A DNA stretch of 64,000 nt from Cotesia glomerata. Taxonomy: Eukaryota; Arthropoda; Insecta; Hymenoptera; Braconidae. The notes beneath the pieces are model-generated. The model was not told the DNA's origin, did not search any database, and saw nothing but the letters and a program-made list of their open reading frames with translations. Position numbers and translations under genes: made by a program. The DNA lies in the NCBI RefSeq assembly GCF_020080835.1, contig NC_058163.1, positions 16,569,011-16,633,010 of the forward strand, written 5' to 3'. This document shows positions 20,625-31,466 of the stretch, piece by piece; within the stretch, counting starts at the first letter, position 1; each line of letters opens with the position of its first letter.

Positions 20625-23600
20625 ATGACAACCGAAAAAATTAATTTGATTGGTGTTCCAATAGCTAAAATTAATGGTCGTAAACTTCCCACTATAAAAG
20701 AAGTTTTATTATTATTTTTTTATCATCACAAAGTTCTTCATCTAAAAGTCAATGAAAGTGCAAAAAAAACTGCAAATATGGTTCAAGATTGTTGGAAAAA
20801 TTTACAAATTTTAACCTCCGGGCTTCGAAATACGATTAACAAAATACTTGAGTTTTTCAAAAAATGGCAATTATTGCAGTGCAATAAGAAAAGAATAAAA
20901 TCACAAGCTCAAAAACAAAAAGAAGTGAGTTTTGAACAAAAAATTCAACAGTTATTTAATATCGCTGGAAAAAACGGTCTAAGAAGTTTGAATGGAGAGT
21001 TCAACAACTTTTCGGCTCAGAAACTATTGAATCAACCAGAAATTTCTGATAACTCCAGTTCACCAGAAACTTCGAGAAAATATGTTGAAATTATGGAAAC
21101 CGATGAGATAGGTAGATATTTGGTATTTACAATAATACTTGATTTAATAAAATTAATAACTGAAAAAATAATTGCAATTTATTCTGTTCCCGTAACCGTA
21201 TACAGAAAAAAAAATTCTTGACTAGTAGGTAAATTATCTTGGCTCAAGAAAATATTAAGGAAGATTAAAAATTTCTTTAATGAAGTCAAAGTTTCTTGAC
21301 CCCAGAAAATTTCTTTTTGCTCCAAAATAACTTTTGTCTTCCTTAAAATTTTCTTGGTGCAAGAAGTTTTTTTCTGTGTAATTTTATGCTCAGCATAACT
21401 AATTGATAACTAAATATTATGTAATCTTGTTATACTTTATTTGATCACATTTTCTTGTAAATAATATCAAAATACTTTTCAGAAATAGATTTGGTTAATG
21501 ATAATAATAATAATGAAATTACACCTAGTCAAGAGTTACTAACATCGTCGCAGTCAACTATCAGTCAAATTTCAAATGTTTCCGATTTTGAAACAGAATT
21601 GTTGTCTGAAAAAAAATACCAAAAATAAACATTATCACTCCAAATTTAGCAGCTGCGCTTGATCGTGCAAATGTTAGCAACAGAAATGCTACATATATTT
21701 TGGCAGCTACCTTACAGAGCGTTGGAATAGATCTTCGGAATGTTAATTTAAGCTATAAAACTATCCAACGAAATCGTATACTTCTTCGAAAAGAAATAGC
21801 TGAAGGGTTAAAAAAAGACTTAAAGTTCAATGATAATTACGTAGTTTATTGGGATGGTAAATTGTTAAGCGATATTGTTGGCGCAGATGTTGTAGATAGA
21901 CTCCCAATTCTTCTGACATCGTCTGGCGCTGAACAATTATTAGGCATTCCAAAAATTGGAGCAGGAACTGGAATTGAGCAAGCTTCAGCAGTAAACTCAA
22001 CTTTGAAGCATTGGGGTGTCAGTGATTATGTCAAAGCGGTGTGCTTTGATACTGCATATACAAATACAGGTAAATCAATACTATTAACAAAGTATTTAGA
22101 ATTGAGAGATTTTATTTTTCATGTTTGTTTTTAATTCATTAATGATTCTATTATTAAATCGGCATTCATCGTGGCGCTGGCGTAGAACTAGAGAATCTTT
22201 TAGGGCGAAAGCTCATTTGGTTGCCATGTCGTCATCACGTCATTGAACTACTCATTAAAGGTGTTTTTGAAGTATACTGGCCAACGCAAAATGGCCCAAA
22301 TGTTTCAATTTTTGGTAGATTCAAAAATAATTGGAACAAGATAGATAAATCAAAAATACAGTGCAGGAATTAATGATCCTATTGTTGCTAAAGTACTATC
22401 AGAGAAAAAGACGAAACATTGGATTTTATTGAAAGTTATTCGCTGGTATGTTTTAGTTACATAATATCATTCACAAAAGCACTCAAAAACAACTTTCTTT
22501 TTCACTATACACTGAGAGAAAAAATTTTTTTTTAAGAAAATGCAAATAATTGAAAGAAGTTTTCTACATTTGGAAAAACAATTCTGAATGAAAATTCTCA
22601 AGTTATCTATCTAAAATTGTATTTTTGTTTTTATTTTTTAATCAGTTAAACTATTTTCCAACAAAAAAGTTACTGTGCGAAAAATTTTGATTTCTTCTGC
22701 AAAGAAATGAAATTGTTGAAAATTTCCAACATATCAATGTCTTGTCACTAGAATGCCCATATTTTTCAAAAGAAATTTTTCCTTTCGGTAAATTTAAAAA
22801 AAAATTGTGTAATGGAAAAATTTAAACCTTAAATTAATAGTAATTTCCTGGTGTCGATCGAATACAATTCATTTTAAACATAGACAAAAATATACGTGAT
22901 TATCTTTAACTCGTAATTTATGTTAAATTAAAATTGATCGAATTTTGTACTTTGTTTTAATTGAAATCTTGTTCTTTTAGTATTCAAAAACGATTTTTAA
23001 TTATTAATTCTAGATTAAGAAAATCAGTTTTTTTCATTCGTACTTATTTGTTGCAGAAATATCTTCCGAGGAATGATTACCGAGAATTTTTAGAGTTATC
23101 GTCAATTTTTTTAGGAGTTATTCCAAAAGATAATTTCACCTTTAAACATCCAGGAGCGATGAGTCATGCTCGTTGGATGTCGAAGGTAATTTATTGCCTG
23201 AAAATATATATTTTTAGGGGAGAATTTAAGCTGACCCCTCATGAAGTAACTAGTATTCGCCAAGTATGTATTTTCATAATTGTCATTCATATAAAAGCTT
23301 GATTCACTTCACCTTCTGCTATCTTAGCTGCAAATAATGACTTAATTTTGATGCAACAATTGATACTCTATGATAAAATTAATTCATCTGTATCAAAAGG
23401 AGCTTTAAAAAAAATGAGCGATCATTTGTGGTATTTAAGTGACAAATTAGCCATAATTTCTCTATTTGACGATGCTGTAGATCCGGAAGTAAAGAAAAAA
23501 ATGGTAAAAAATTTGAAAAATCGGAACCCTATAAAAACTAAAGCCAGAAAATATGAATTTGACTACAAAAACTTACATGAATTTTTACACAAAGATGTAA

Positions 23601-23893
23601 GTGACTTCATTTCAACAGAATCGTTAACAATTTTAAAAGACTTTGACTTGCCACATGAATTTTTAAGTGAAGAAGTCGACAAGTGGTCCAGCATCGATAG
23701 TTTTCAGGAATGTCAACAATTTTTTAGTAAATTGGCTGTTGTCAATGATGTCGCGGAACGTGGTGTAGCGCTAATTGAAGATTACAATCAATGCCTTACT
23801 AAAGACGAAGAACAGCTCCAATATTTATTACTAGTTATTAGTGAGTATCGGAAAAAATTCCCTAATTGCAATAAAAGTACGTTAATTGAATGA
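20625..23893 (+). pseudogene. Element F transposase-like gene, multi-exon, two frameshifts
   Basis: Exon 1 starts at 20625 (MTTEKINLIGVPIAKINGRK) and runs to about 21110, then an intron that now holds a MITE; exon 2 resumes after CTTTTCAG at about 21480. A one-base shift in an A run near 21617 precedes NIITPNLAAALDRANVSNRN. The core continues with VYWDGKLLSDIVG and VDRLPILLTSSGAEQLLG, then CFDTAYTNTG, ending at a GTAAAT donor near 22064. Next come LENLLGRKLIWLPCRHHVIE (about 22180), a shift near 22363, DYREFLELSSIFLGV and GAMSHARWMSKVIYCLKIY (23055-23205), and a clean last exon 23318-23893 with VVNDVAERGVALIEDYNQCL. The pattern recalls unnamed arthropod proteins; Asp in YWDGK and CFDT could be RNase-H-fold catalytic residues. 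That is inference. Confidence 0.7.
21201..21380. mobile_element. 180-bp MITE in the first intron of the F gene
   Basis: Ends TACAGAAAAAAAAATTCTTG and, inverted, AAGTTTTTTTCTGTGTA. Inner inverted pairs (CAAGAAAATATTAAGGAAG and CTTCCTTAAAATTTTCTTG) fold the whole segment. TA flanks fit a Tc1/mariner-type MITE. It also creates the early stop that ends the first exon frame. Confidence 0.6.
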
Positions 23894-24024
23894 TTATTCC
23901 GTCTTTTTAATTGTTAAATATAATCATAGATGTACTAAAGTTTTATATTGTTTTCCTTGTAGAATATAAATGATTAAAATACGTACATTTCTATTTTTGG
24001 TCCTATAAAATTTTTTATGAATGA

Positions 24025-24189
24025 TACAGTCGATGCTCTCTGTATTGGACCTCTCTGTATTTTAACCGCTCTCTGTGTTTGACCACATTTTTCCTCTGTA
24101 TTTGACGAATTTACACAGCTCTTATGGACGAGTCAAGTACAGAGAATGGTCCTGGACGGGCGAATCAAATACAGAGAGCGTTGACTGTA
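24025..24189. mobile_element. MITE J, copy 1 (165 bp, pogo/mariner-like ends)
   Basis: Ends TACAGTCGATGCTCTCTGTA and, inverted, ACAGAGAGCGTTGACTGTA, with TA at both flanks. The inside is made of CTCTGTATTTGAC words in both orientations. A second copy lies at 39340-39492. Confidence 0.8.
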
Positions 24190-24253
24190 ATTTGATTTTG
24201 TTTCTTATTGAATGTGTACTATATCATTGATGATTAATTTCTGCTAAGCATTC

Positions 24254-25121
24254 GTATTAAGCGACGCAATTATTGAGAAAATGAGAGAGTAATCTCATGA
24301 GAAGTAGTACTGTGGATTGATGTCGAAAAATGAAACAAGGGGAGTAAGGGAGGTTGTTAATCAAAGCGGATTCTCGTAGATAAATTTGTATTAAATAAAA
24401 AGTAAATAATTTTCAATGAGAAAACAACATGATTGTTATTTTTAAACTATCAAAACACAGTGAAAATGCAATTTTCTGCAGAAAATAGCTTTTCAATGCC
24501 AATAAATAAAAATATATTATGATTTTTCAAATTTTTCATAATTCTGTTGATAAAATAAAAATTATTATCTATAAAAGATCAAAATTTTCAATGGGCTCAA
24601 AAAATTAAATTTACAGCGAAAAAACCAGAATTTTATTTTGACATCAACTTTAACTTTGAATAACTTTCAAAGGAGTGAATTTAGCTAAAAATGTTAAGAG
24701 ACATTTTTGTAGGAAATTAAATTCCCTTCAAGAATCTCTATTGAATTTTTTCCGGATACTAATTTTTAAGTGAATTACAAAATTCCAAAAGTTAAACAAT
24801 AAAATTCTGAAATCTTATCAATTTTCAAGGCGTGTTTATAAGAAAACGGTTCATCTGACGAAAAATTTCAATCAGTCTTTTTTTGTAGACAATTAAATTT
24901 GCTTCAAAAAACATCTAAGTTTATTTCATTTACCTCGATGGTTTAGGAGTTATGAGACAAAAACCCGTTCCGGAAAAAAAAATTAAAAGTTGCGATGATA
25001 GACCTCTTAATATAAATATTAAGGGCTCAAATTCTCACAACATTTTTTTTTTGTCATCCCAAATAATATTTTCGATATACAAAAAAAAAAAAAAATAGTT
25101 AATTTTTTTGGCCCAGTCTAA
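24254..25121 (-). repeat. Right TIR of element F
   Basis: Inverted match to 19388-20252, ending GGCCCAGTCTAA. Confidence 0.85.
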
Positions 25122-25128
25122 TATATAT

Positions 25129-25136
25129 GGGTCATT
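25129..25136. repeat. Outer tip of a family-C TIR, cut off by the DIRS insertion
   Basis: GGGTCATT here and ATTCCATGTCAAATCGACC at 29244 together make the family-C terminal sequence seen whole (inverted) near 46000. The DIRS element lies exactly between, with ATT duplicated. Confidence 0.65.
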
Positions 25137-25200
25137 AAAGATCAAACAAACTTACCTGTCCGTAAAGTTCGATCGTAATTATACGAGGAAATCGCCCGAA

Positions 25201-25306
25201 AAGATTACATATGTAGTACCACTACTTTCATGCGTTAAGTCCACGATTTTAGAGCTAAAAAGAATTTAAAATTCCCGGCTGTGACCTACTAGCGCCGCCA
25301 GTCGGT
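25201..25306 (+). repeat. DIRS inverted terminal repeat, left
   Basis: From AAGATTACATATGTAGTACC to ACTAGCGCCGCCAGT; inverted copy at 29114-29222. Confidence 0.88.
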
Positions 25307-25423
25307 CTCCTTCGTCATATCGTTTAAAGTGTTATAAGGAGAAAATTGTTTTTATTAATTAGGGATAGAGGTGCTCAATTTGAGAATACCTCGGGGAGTC
25401 TAGGAACTAGACCGGAAGGGACT

Positions 25424-25533
25424 GTAATCTTTTCGGGCGAGTTCCTCGCATAATTACGATCTAACTTTACGTACAAGTAAGTTCGTTTGATATTTAATTA
25501 TGCATCGTCACTCGCCCTCAAGATTACATATGT
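25424..25533 (-). repeat. DIRS internal complementary region (ICR)
   Basis: The first part (GTAATCTTTTCGGGCGAGTT through TTCGTTTGATATTT) is the reverse complement of 25137-25207 with few mismatches. The second part (ATGCATCGTCACTCGCCCTC through ACATATGTA) is the reverse complement of 29207-29243. The junction near 25495 therefore records the joined ends of the circular intermediate. It lies just downstream of the recombinase stop, as expected for DIRS. Confidence 0.85.
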
Positions 25534-25646
25534 ATCCCTTAAGAGCTAAACAATCTTTCTGTATATATTCTATGTATTTAATTTCTTTTCTTCTACATTT
25601 ATTATCATGCTGTTATACTTAAACTTATCTGATATAAATCAATCAT

Positions 25647-26555
25647 CTAATAGTACTGTAGTAGCAAAATTCTTTGTACTATTCTCGGCAATTGGTGTTG
25701 ATAAAATTTTGCATATACTACAGATTCCTGAGACCAACCTGCTGTCTTCTTTATTATTTCAATGTTTGAACCCTTTTCTGAAGCTCTTGATGTTGAGGCA
25801 TGTCTCGTACTATGCGCTGTATAAACATCATCAATGCTACAAGATTCCAGAAAAGATTTTATCCATTTACTTAACGTTTGGGAAGATATCGCCTTGTGTG
25901 GTTTTCTTATACTAACAAAAAACTTATCTTCGTCACCTCTGATTGCTTAAGTTACCCTGATATATTCTATTATAGTACTTGCCACACACAACTCTGGCTT
26001 GCTCTTAAAAAAGGGCAGATCCAGCAACGGCTGATAGGCACCTGGCCTAGATGTCTTGATATTGTACGGAATTTTTATTTTTACTCTTTTTTTTGAAACA
26101 GAGATATTCAGAAGTGAGACCAAGGATAAAGTCTGGACCCGATGAGCTGTTCCCAGGGTCATTAGCATCACTGTCTTCATTGTTAGGTCATGTAAGCTTA
26201 GCTTACTTAGAGGATCGTCTTTACCTATTTTTTCTAAGACTGGTCCTACATCCCAGGTTGTCTCATACTTTGGTTTGCTAGATCTTAACTTGAAAGCTCC
26301 TCTCATGAATCGGGATATATGCACATTGGTAGACAATTCCTCAGAAGAAATCAACGCAATTGCGGCTTTCGCTGAGTTGATGGTCCCATAAGTTGCACCC
26401 TTCCGAAATTTTTCGGATAGGAACTCCAAAACTTCAGCTGAGTTAGTCTCATAAGGATCATATTTCTTTTCCTGTGCAAATGACCACCATTCTCTCAGTG
26501 CACTGTTGTATTGCTTCAATGTAGACTCTGTCAATGATGCTAGTAGGATCTCCAT
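25647..26555 (-). pseudogene. DIRS tyrosine recombinase (one nonsense codon)
   Basis: This would integrate the circular element DNA. The frame opens at or before 26555 (MEILLASLTESTLKQYNSAL), with an N-terminal core-binding segment (YNSALREWWSFAQEK; TINSAKAAIALIS). The catalytic domain has the first Arg in GTAHRVQTLSLV, then a TAA at 25947-25949. In the same frame it continues with YTAHSTRHASTSRA (the His-x-x-Arg box), AGWSQESV and a final KFYQ carrying the likely nucleophile Tyr, ending at 25647. All expected catalytic residues are present, so the TAA is the only obvious lesion. The frame is open upstream toward the RNase H. Confidence 0.88.
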
Positions 26556-26689
26556 TGAAGATTCTGGGAGTTTCTTCTTTAAAAAAGAGTTCCGGACAAT
26601 TTCGCGGCAACCAGGGTAAGTTTCCTGGCCAGTGGGTGGTGACGATCCCTAAAAGGTGAAAGTAACAATTTGTTATTTGGTTTAAATAA

Positions 26690-27295
26690 AATTGTTGAAC
26701 CTACTATGAGCTTCTGGAACAGCGGATATCAAGGCTGAGCTGTCCAGAGTGGAACCACAAGTACTCCAGTAGCTTTGTCCTTAATTATTTTCTGGATCAC
26801 TCTATTTAGAAGTACAAAGGGCGGGAACGCGTAAAAATTCGTATTTGCCCAGCTGATTGTGAATGAGTCTATCGTTAGGGCATCTGGGTCTCTTTCCCAT
26901 GAACAATAGGACCTACACGTCGCATTAGCTCTCGAAGCAAATAAGTCGATAGCGAGATTACCAAATTGCTTGATAATCTTTCTAAAAGCATAACCTGCTA
27001 ATTCCTACTCCGTATCAATATTTTTGCGTGGACCGTATCAATATGCTGCGTGGACCCATATTCTTCTAGCCTCACACCAGTTCCAAATGTCACAAGCCAA
27101 CTTGTGTAAATGTGGAAACTGAGTGCCACCCATCTTATTTATATAAGCCTTAGCTGTTGAATTATCAACCTGCAGAAGTATTTCGCATTCTCTGAGATCT
27201 ATTGCAAAACATTTTAGGCCAATAAAAGCAGCCATTAATTCCAGGGAATTTATGTGCAATTTTTGTTCATCGATTTTCCAGGAAGCTGCTCAAGG
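26690..27295 (-). pseudogene. DIRS RNase H and connection domain (RT missing)
   Basis: The minus-strand translation from about 27280 reads KLHINSLELMAAFIGLKCF, then QVDNSTAKAYINKMGG and FPHLHKLACDIWNWCE. This is the RNase H of DIRS/PAT-type Pol. After a disrupted stretch near 27030, conserved DIRS blocks follow (QFGNLAIDLFASRANATC; DALTIDSF; NFYAFPPFVLLNRVI; VVPLWTAQP), with stops. The frame ends abruptly at about 27295, where family-C sequence begins. Confidence 0.82.
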
Positions 27296-28436
27296 AAGCT
27301 GCTCAAGGCTATCATTGAAATAATGACCAAGCTACTATACTTCAAATGGTGGTTTACTAAAACGAAAATGATACTATTAAGCATTTAGGCTTAGTTGGTA
27401 TCTCAGATTGCCTTAAACATGACACAGTTTTGATTTATTTATTTCAAGAACAATTGATTTCTTTTTTAAGAGAAAAATTTACTGTTATTGAAAGAATTTT
27501 TTACTTCTCAGATGGAGCACCTCAGCAATTTAAAAATAAAAAAACATTTACTAATTTATGTTAATATTATGCTGACTTTAGAATCATCGTTGAGTGGCAT
27601 TTTTTTGCGACTGCCCATGGCAAAGGACCATGCGATGGGCTTGTAGATCCAGTAAAACGACATGCTGCTAGAGCTTCATTGCAAATGGAAAATAAAAAAC
27701 ATATACTGGCACCACAAGATTTGAATTCCTGGGCAATCAAGAATTTTACAGGCGTTGATTTTACTTTCATAACGAATGATGATTATTTAGACAAAAAAAA
27801 TGTGTTAGACGTACGATATTCTTTATCAAAAACGGTAAAGAGTACACAGACATTGCACACTTTTACCGATAAATGATGAAATTGGATATGCTCTTATTAA
27901 AACTGTATCAATATCTGAAAAAAGTTCATAAATAAAAGTATTTTAATTATAAAGATTTTACGTTTAATTTAATTGCAATTGAACAAAAAATATACACATC
28001 GTGAAAACCATATTTTTTGTGTAAAAAACTCTGATTTTTCAGAAAAAAAAGTCAAATTGGATGTACCTTGCACCGCACACCGAGAAAAATCAATTTTTCC
28101 ACTTTAATTGGATTTCAAAGGATCTACTGATGTGTTTATAATAAAATGGATATTTTCATTCAAAAGCTGAGCATTTTTCCCACAAGATAAGATTTTTCGT
28201 GGATTTTAATAAAAAAGCTTCCTTCTTCAGAAAAATTAATAAAAAAGTTATAAAAAATTTTTTTTCAAAATTTCAAAAAATCATAACTCCAGAACCGCTG
28301 CATGTTAAAGGCTGAAACTTGTAGGGAATTTATTTCTTATTATAGAGAACACCTCCATAAATTTTAAACATAATCCGCGAGGGTCGCCCCGTAAAAATGT
28401 TCTTATTTGGTGGAATGACCCATATGTAACTAACAA
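27296..28436 (+). pseudogene. Family-C transposase-like gene, C-terminal part, plus 3' terminal repeat
   Basis: The frame starts with YHxNNDQATILQMVVYY (one stop in it) and continues GLVGISDCLKHDTVLIYLF and FYFSDGAPQQFKNKKTF. It then gives VEWHFFATAHGKGPCDGL, KRHAARASLQMENKKHIL and a C-terminal STQTLHTF ending near 27876. One or two small lesions are present. The SDGA Asp and the HGKGPCDG block look like catalytic or structural parts of a DDE-type enzyme, but I know this only as a family of unnamed arthropod proteins. Non-coding sequence then leads to GGTGGAATGACCCATAT (about 28418-28436), the inverted family-C tip. Confidence 0.68.
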
Positions 28437-28824
28437 ACCCTTGAAGGACATTTAACACATGGCTTTTCTTTTATTAGTTTTCACAAAGATTTAATTGTCG
28501 AGTAACACGAGCAAGCTTGTTCGGGTACTTTTATAGTTCTGAGAAATGTTGACAAAGTTAGTTTGTTGATTGTTAGTTTAAGGCGATTTCTATACTTTAA
28601 TTTATATGCTACAACAATTTTTGTATATAAACAAAATGCATTATTTATAATTTATTATAAATTGAATTAAATAATTCAAATTATAGTGAATTTGCCGCGT
28701 AATGCATCAAAACGACATCTATTATATCATCGGATATAACAGGTAAAAACCTAGGTATTTTTTTTTTTTTTAACTTACCATTGTTTTTAGATAAATCGAG
28801 TGGTGTGACATTGACTACCACAGT
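28437..28824. other. DIRS internal or leader sequence, no gene seen
   Basis: AT-rich sequence between the family-C tip and the DIRS Gag start. It belongs to the DIRS element by position. Confidence 0.5.
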
Positions 28825-29022
28825 TTACTCCTCGTTGTTTTTATTATTATTTATATTCTTGTCGCCATTGTTCGGTTGTGAACGCGTCTGTTTCAGCTCA
28901 TACTCAAGCTGCTTCAATCTTTTCCGCAAATCTTCATAATGCTCATCTCGAGATGAAGATTTTCTTTTTTCCCCACGATGTCTTTCTCTTGACGATTTTT
29001 TCTTATGTTTTGACATGTTCAC
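28825..29022 (-). pseudogene. DIRS Gag N-terminus (65 codons)
   Basis: The frame starts MNMSKHKKKSSRERHRGEK and continues with Arg/Ser/Lys-rich sequence and a helical KRLKQLEYELKQTR stretch, then Asn repeats and a stop. Basic RS-rich starts like this are typical of DIRS/PAT Gag proteins. It lies 90 bases inside the right inverted repeat, the expected place for the first gene. The rest of Gag is missing. Confidence 0.6.
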
Positions 29023-29113
29023 TGAATTTTATTTACTAAAGAAATTAATTAAAAGAAAGAGACAAAAGCTCACGCGTGTGACTCAGTCCGCACCAAAAAA
29101 TGTTACTACGAAG

Positions 29114-29222
29114 AAGACCAACTGGCGGCGCTAGTAGGTCGCAGCCGGGAATTTTAAATTCTTTTTAGCTCTAAAATCGTGGACTTAACGCATGAAAGTA
29201 GTGGTACTACATATGTAATCTT
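29114..29222 (-). repeat. DIRS inverted terminal repeat, right
   Basis: Inverted match to 25201-25306, from ACTGGCGGCGCTAGTAGGTC to TACATATGTAATCTT. Confidence 0.88.
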
Positions 29223-29243
29223 GAGGGCGAGTGACGATGTATA

Positions 29244-29770
29244 ATTCCATGTCAAATCGACCAATAGTTGGAATCGACCCCTTTCGATTTGGATGAAATT
29301 TGGTCACAAGTTTGCTTTCATCATAAAACAAAGTTGTGCCAGAGAAAAAAATTTTTAAAATTTTTTTCGAAAAGTTATGCAAGATTCAAAATTTCACCAT
29401 TTTCAGGTTTTTCAAATTTATTTTTGTAATATCTCGAAAACTATTATAGTTACAGACATGGGCCAAAGTTCATTTTAAAGAGGATACTTAGAGCTATAAA
29501 AAAAAAATTTTTTGGGTAAAATTTTTGAAAAATCAAAAAGTGGGAAAATTTTGAAATTCAAAAAATCGTGAAAATCAAAACCCGCTATGAAATTTGCTGC
29601 TCATTTTTTTTTTACAGAGTGCCTCTTACTAATCTTTAAATATCCTGAAATTTTCAAGAGGGTGTTTTTTTTTTATTCGAAAATAAATTTTTGAATTTGG
29701 GAAAAAAAATTTTTTTTTATTTAAACTTCGGATGATGTTAAATTAAATAATTATTTAATTTTGTTATTCT
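29244..29770 (+). repeat. Family-C terminal repeat, copy 1
   Basis: Begins ATTCCATGTCAAATCGACCA. Its outer part matches, inverted, 45781-46010, and its inner part (AGGATACTTAGAGCTAT onward) matches 37555-37760 and, inverted, 45570-45775. Confidence 0.75.
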
Positions 29771-29783
29771 CAATAATAAAAAA

Positions 29784-29990
29784 ATGCAAATATTATCTGT
29801 ACTACCATCAAATTGGTCTACAGAAAAAATTGTAAATATTTTTGGCGCATCAACTTACATGATAAAGAAGGTGAAAGAAAGAATACAACATGATGATATT
29901 TTATTTATTCCTGATGAAAACAAAGGCCTCTCTTTAGTGAAAGCTGCTGAAGATAGCTGAGTACAAAAGTTTTTTAGAAGTCAAAATGCC
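29784..29990 (+). pseudogene. Family-C transposase-like gene, N-terminal fragment
   Basis: It starts at an ATG directly inside the terminal repeat (MQILSVLPSNWSTEKI) and continues IFGASTYMIKKVKERI, a helix-turn-helix-like start. It breaks at a TGA near 29959 and then gives FFRSQNASRAN, the homologue of FFKSQNVSREL at about 37480 on the other strand. The frame is lost at about 30000, where the sequence flips to the C-family minus-strand segment. Confidence 0.6.
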
Positions 29991-30029
29991 AGTCGAGCCA
30001 ACCTTCAGCTAACGACTGATGACGAAATT

Positions 30030-31176
30030 CAGACACCCGAAGAACTTTGTAAATGAGCAAACGAACATGGATAAATTGTCGTCTGTATATTATTCCAATA
30101 TACTCCTTGAATGCTATTTTGAAGTATAAACGAATAATTTTCAGAAAAATCAGCAACAACAAGTACTTGTTTAACTCTGAGGTGTGTTTTTGTAAGATGA
30201 AAATATTCTGCCTGTTGTTGAGCTACGAAGTCATGCTGAACCAATTTTGGAATAGATTCTATTAAGAACATGTAGGACAGAGAATATTCAAATTTTGGAC
30301 AAAATACTGAGACTCTTTTTGACCAAGTAATTTTTGAACAAAAAATTATTAAACTTGGCCGGAGAATGTTAATAATAGTCCTTCGTAGATTGATTCTTCT
30401 ATTTTTAAATTTAATCATTGAAAAAAAATAACAAAATGATAAATAAATAGGTAGAGTTCGCGCGTAAAACTGCCTTATCTCCGGGTCCATCATATATTCA
30501 AGTAAATAAACTTTACTATAAAGAAATTACTCATAAACTTACAACCAATATAATCTTTGAGATTGATTTAATTTTTTGGTTAATCTTTACTTTAGTTTAG
30601 ATTACTTATAAGACAGAATTATTAAAATGCAACTAGGTTTGAATAGAAAACTAATTATGAACAAAAAATTTCATTTACTATTTTAAATAAACTATAGTTT
30701 AATTTTTTTGAACAGTGTTGGGAGTATTGGCAGTCAGCCTGATAATCTTCAGTGCATTTTATATGTTTCAAATAAACAATCCGATATATTCAATTGGCAT
30801 TTGTTATCACTAGTCCAAACTGAATTACCGACAACAGACTGTATTACATGTTCTTAAAACATCTACAAAATCGTCACTTGATTCAATAATTGTCTCTAAG
30901 GAACACCGATCTACTTGAGTCCATTACTGACATGTAATTTTATCTAAAAAATTCTCACTGAGAAGATTTTGTACTGTATTCCTCAATTTTGTTAAGCCAG
31001 GACATTTATTACATTTTTCCAAAGTAGCAGTCATTCATTGGTGGTTGACAGGTAAACATTTTTATGTAATCCCGATATGAAAATAACGGTTGGCTTTCAT
31101 TTTCAAGCTACAATTTTCCAAGTTTTGCACCATCAAATGAAAGTTTAAAATTCTTGTGAATAAGGCAAACGCATAC
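30030..31176 (-). pseudogene. Family-C transposase-like gene, central part (decayed)
   Basis: Minus-strand reading continues the fragment at 37288-37550 once the hAT element and one TACGTGAG copy are removed. It gives VCVCLIHKNFKLSF, PPMNDCYFGKC with CNKCPG in a neighbouring frame, and near 30200 VLVVADFSENYSFILQ followed by YWNNIQTTIYP. The Cys-rich block could bind zinc. There are several stops and frameshifts. It ends just where the fragment at 27296 begins in protein order. Confidence 0.6.
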
Positions 31177-31184
31177 TACGTGAG
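31177..31184. repeat. 8-bp target duplication of the hAT element, left
   Basis: TACGTGAG here and at 37280-37287, directly outside the CAGGGGTG ends. Confidence 0.92.
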
Positions 31185-31466
31185 CAGGGGTGGGCACGTA
31201 AAATACTATACGTATAATACATAGTTTTATACATGTATACTACTTGGTAGATTACTTTCTGAGTTTTCTACATGACGTATTTTACGTCGAGTCTTTAGGC
31301 GCCACCTGTGAACTTATAATAAACTTTTAAGATTGTGAATCGTAAACAAATAATAAATGAATTAGTTTCAACTAAGCTTCTTCACCTTTCATTTATTATA
31401 AAAATCATTTATTAATTTGTGTTGAACATCAAATTTCAATACCAAAGTAAAGTTACATAAAAAAAA

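Larger units (their letters stand above)
19388..25121 (+). mobile_element. DNA transposon F with TIRs of about 866 bp and a spliced transposase-like gene, superfamily not assigned
   Basis: Inverted repeats at 19388-20252 and 24254-25121 begin TTAGACTGGGCCAAAAAAAT and end near the motif GCGTCGCTTAATAC. They are highly similar over their whole length. Both ends lie in TATATA sequence, so the target duplication cannot be resolved. The 4-kb interior has one plus-strand gene in several exons, a 180-bp MITE (21201-21380) and, beside the right TIR, a 165-bp MITE (24025-24189). TIR similarity implies moderate age; the gene has two frameshifts. Confidence 0.82.
25137..29243 (-). mobile_element. DIRS-type tyrosine-recombinase retroelement, RT region replaced
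   Basis: Inverted terminal repeats of about 107 bp lie at 25201-25306 and 29114-29222. An internal complementary region (25424-25533) equals the reverse complement of the left end joined to that of the right end. This is the hallmark of DIRS elements, which replicate through a circle and integrate by a tyrosine recombinase. Minus-strand genes follow the DIRS order: a Gag start at 29022, RNase H near 27259, recombinase at 26555. The RT itself is missing; a family-C fragment (27296-28436) occupies that place. The element is inserted in a family-C TIR. Confidence 0.85.
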
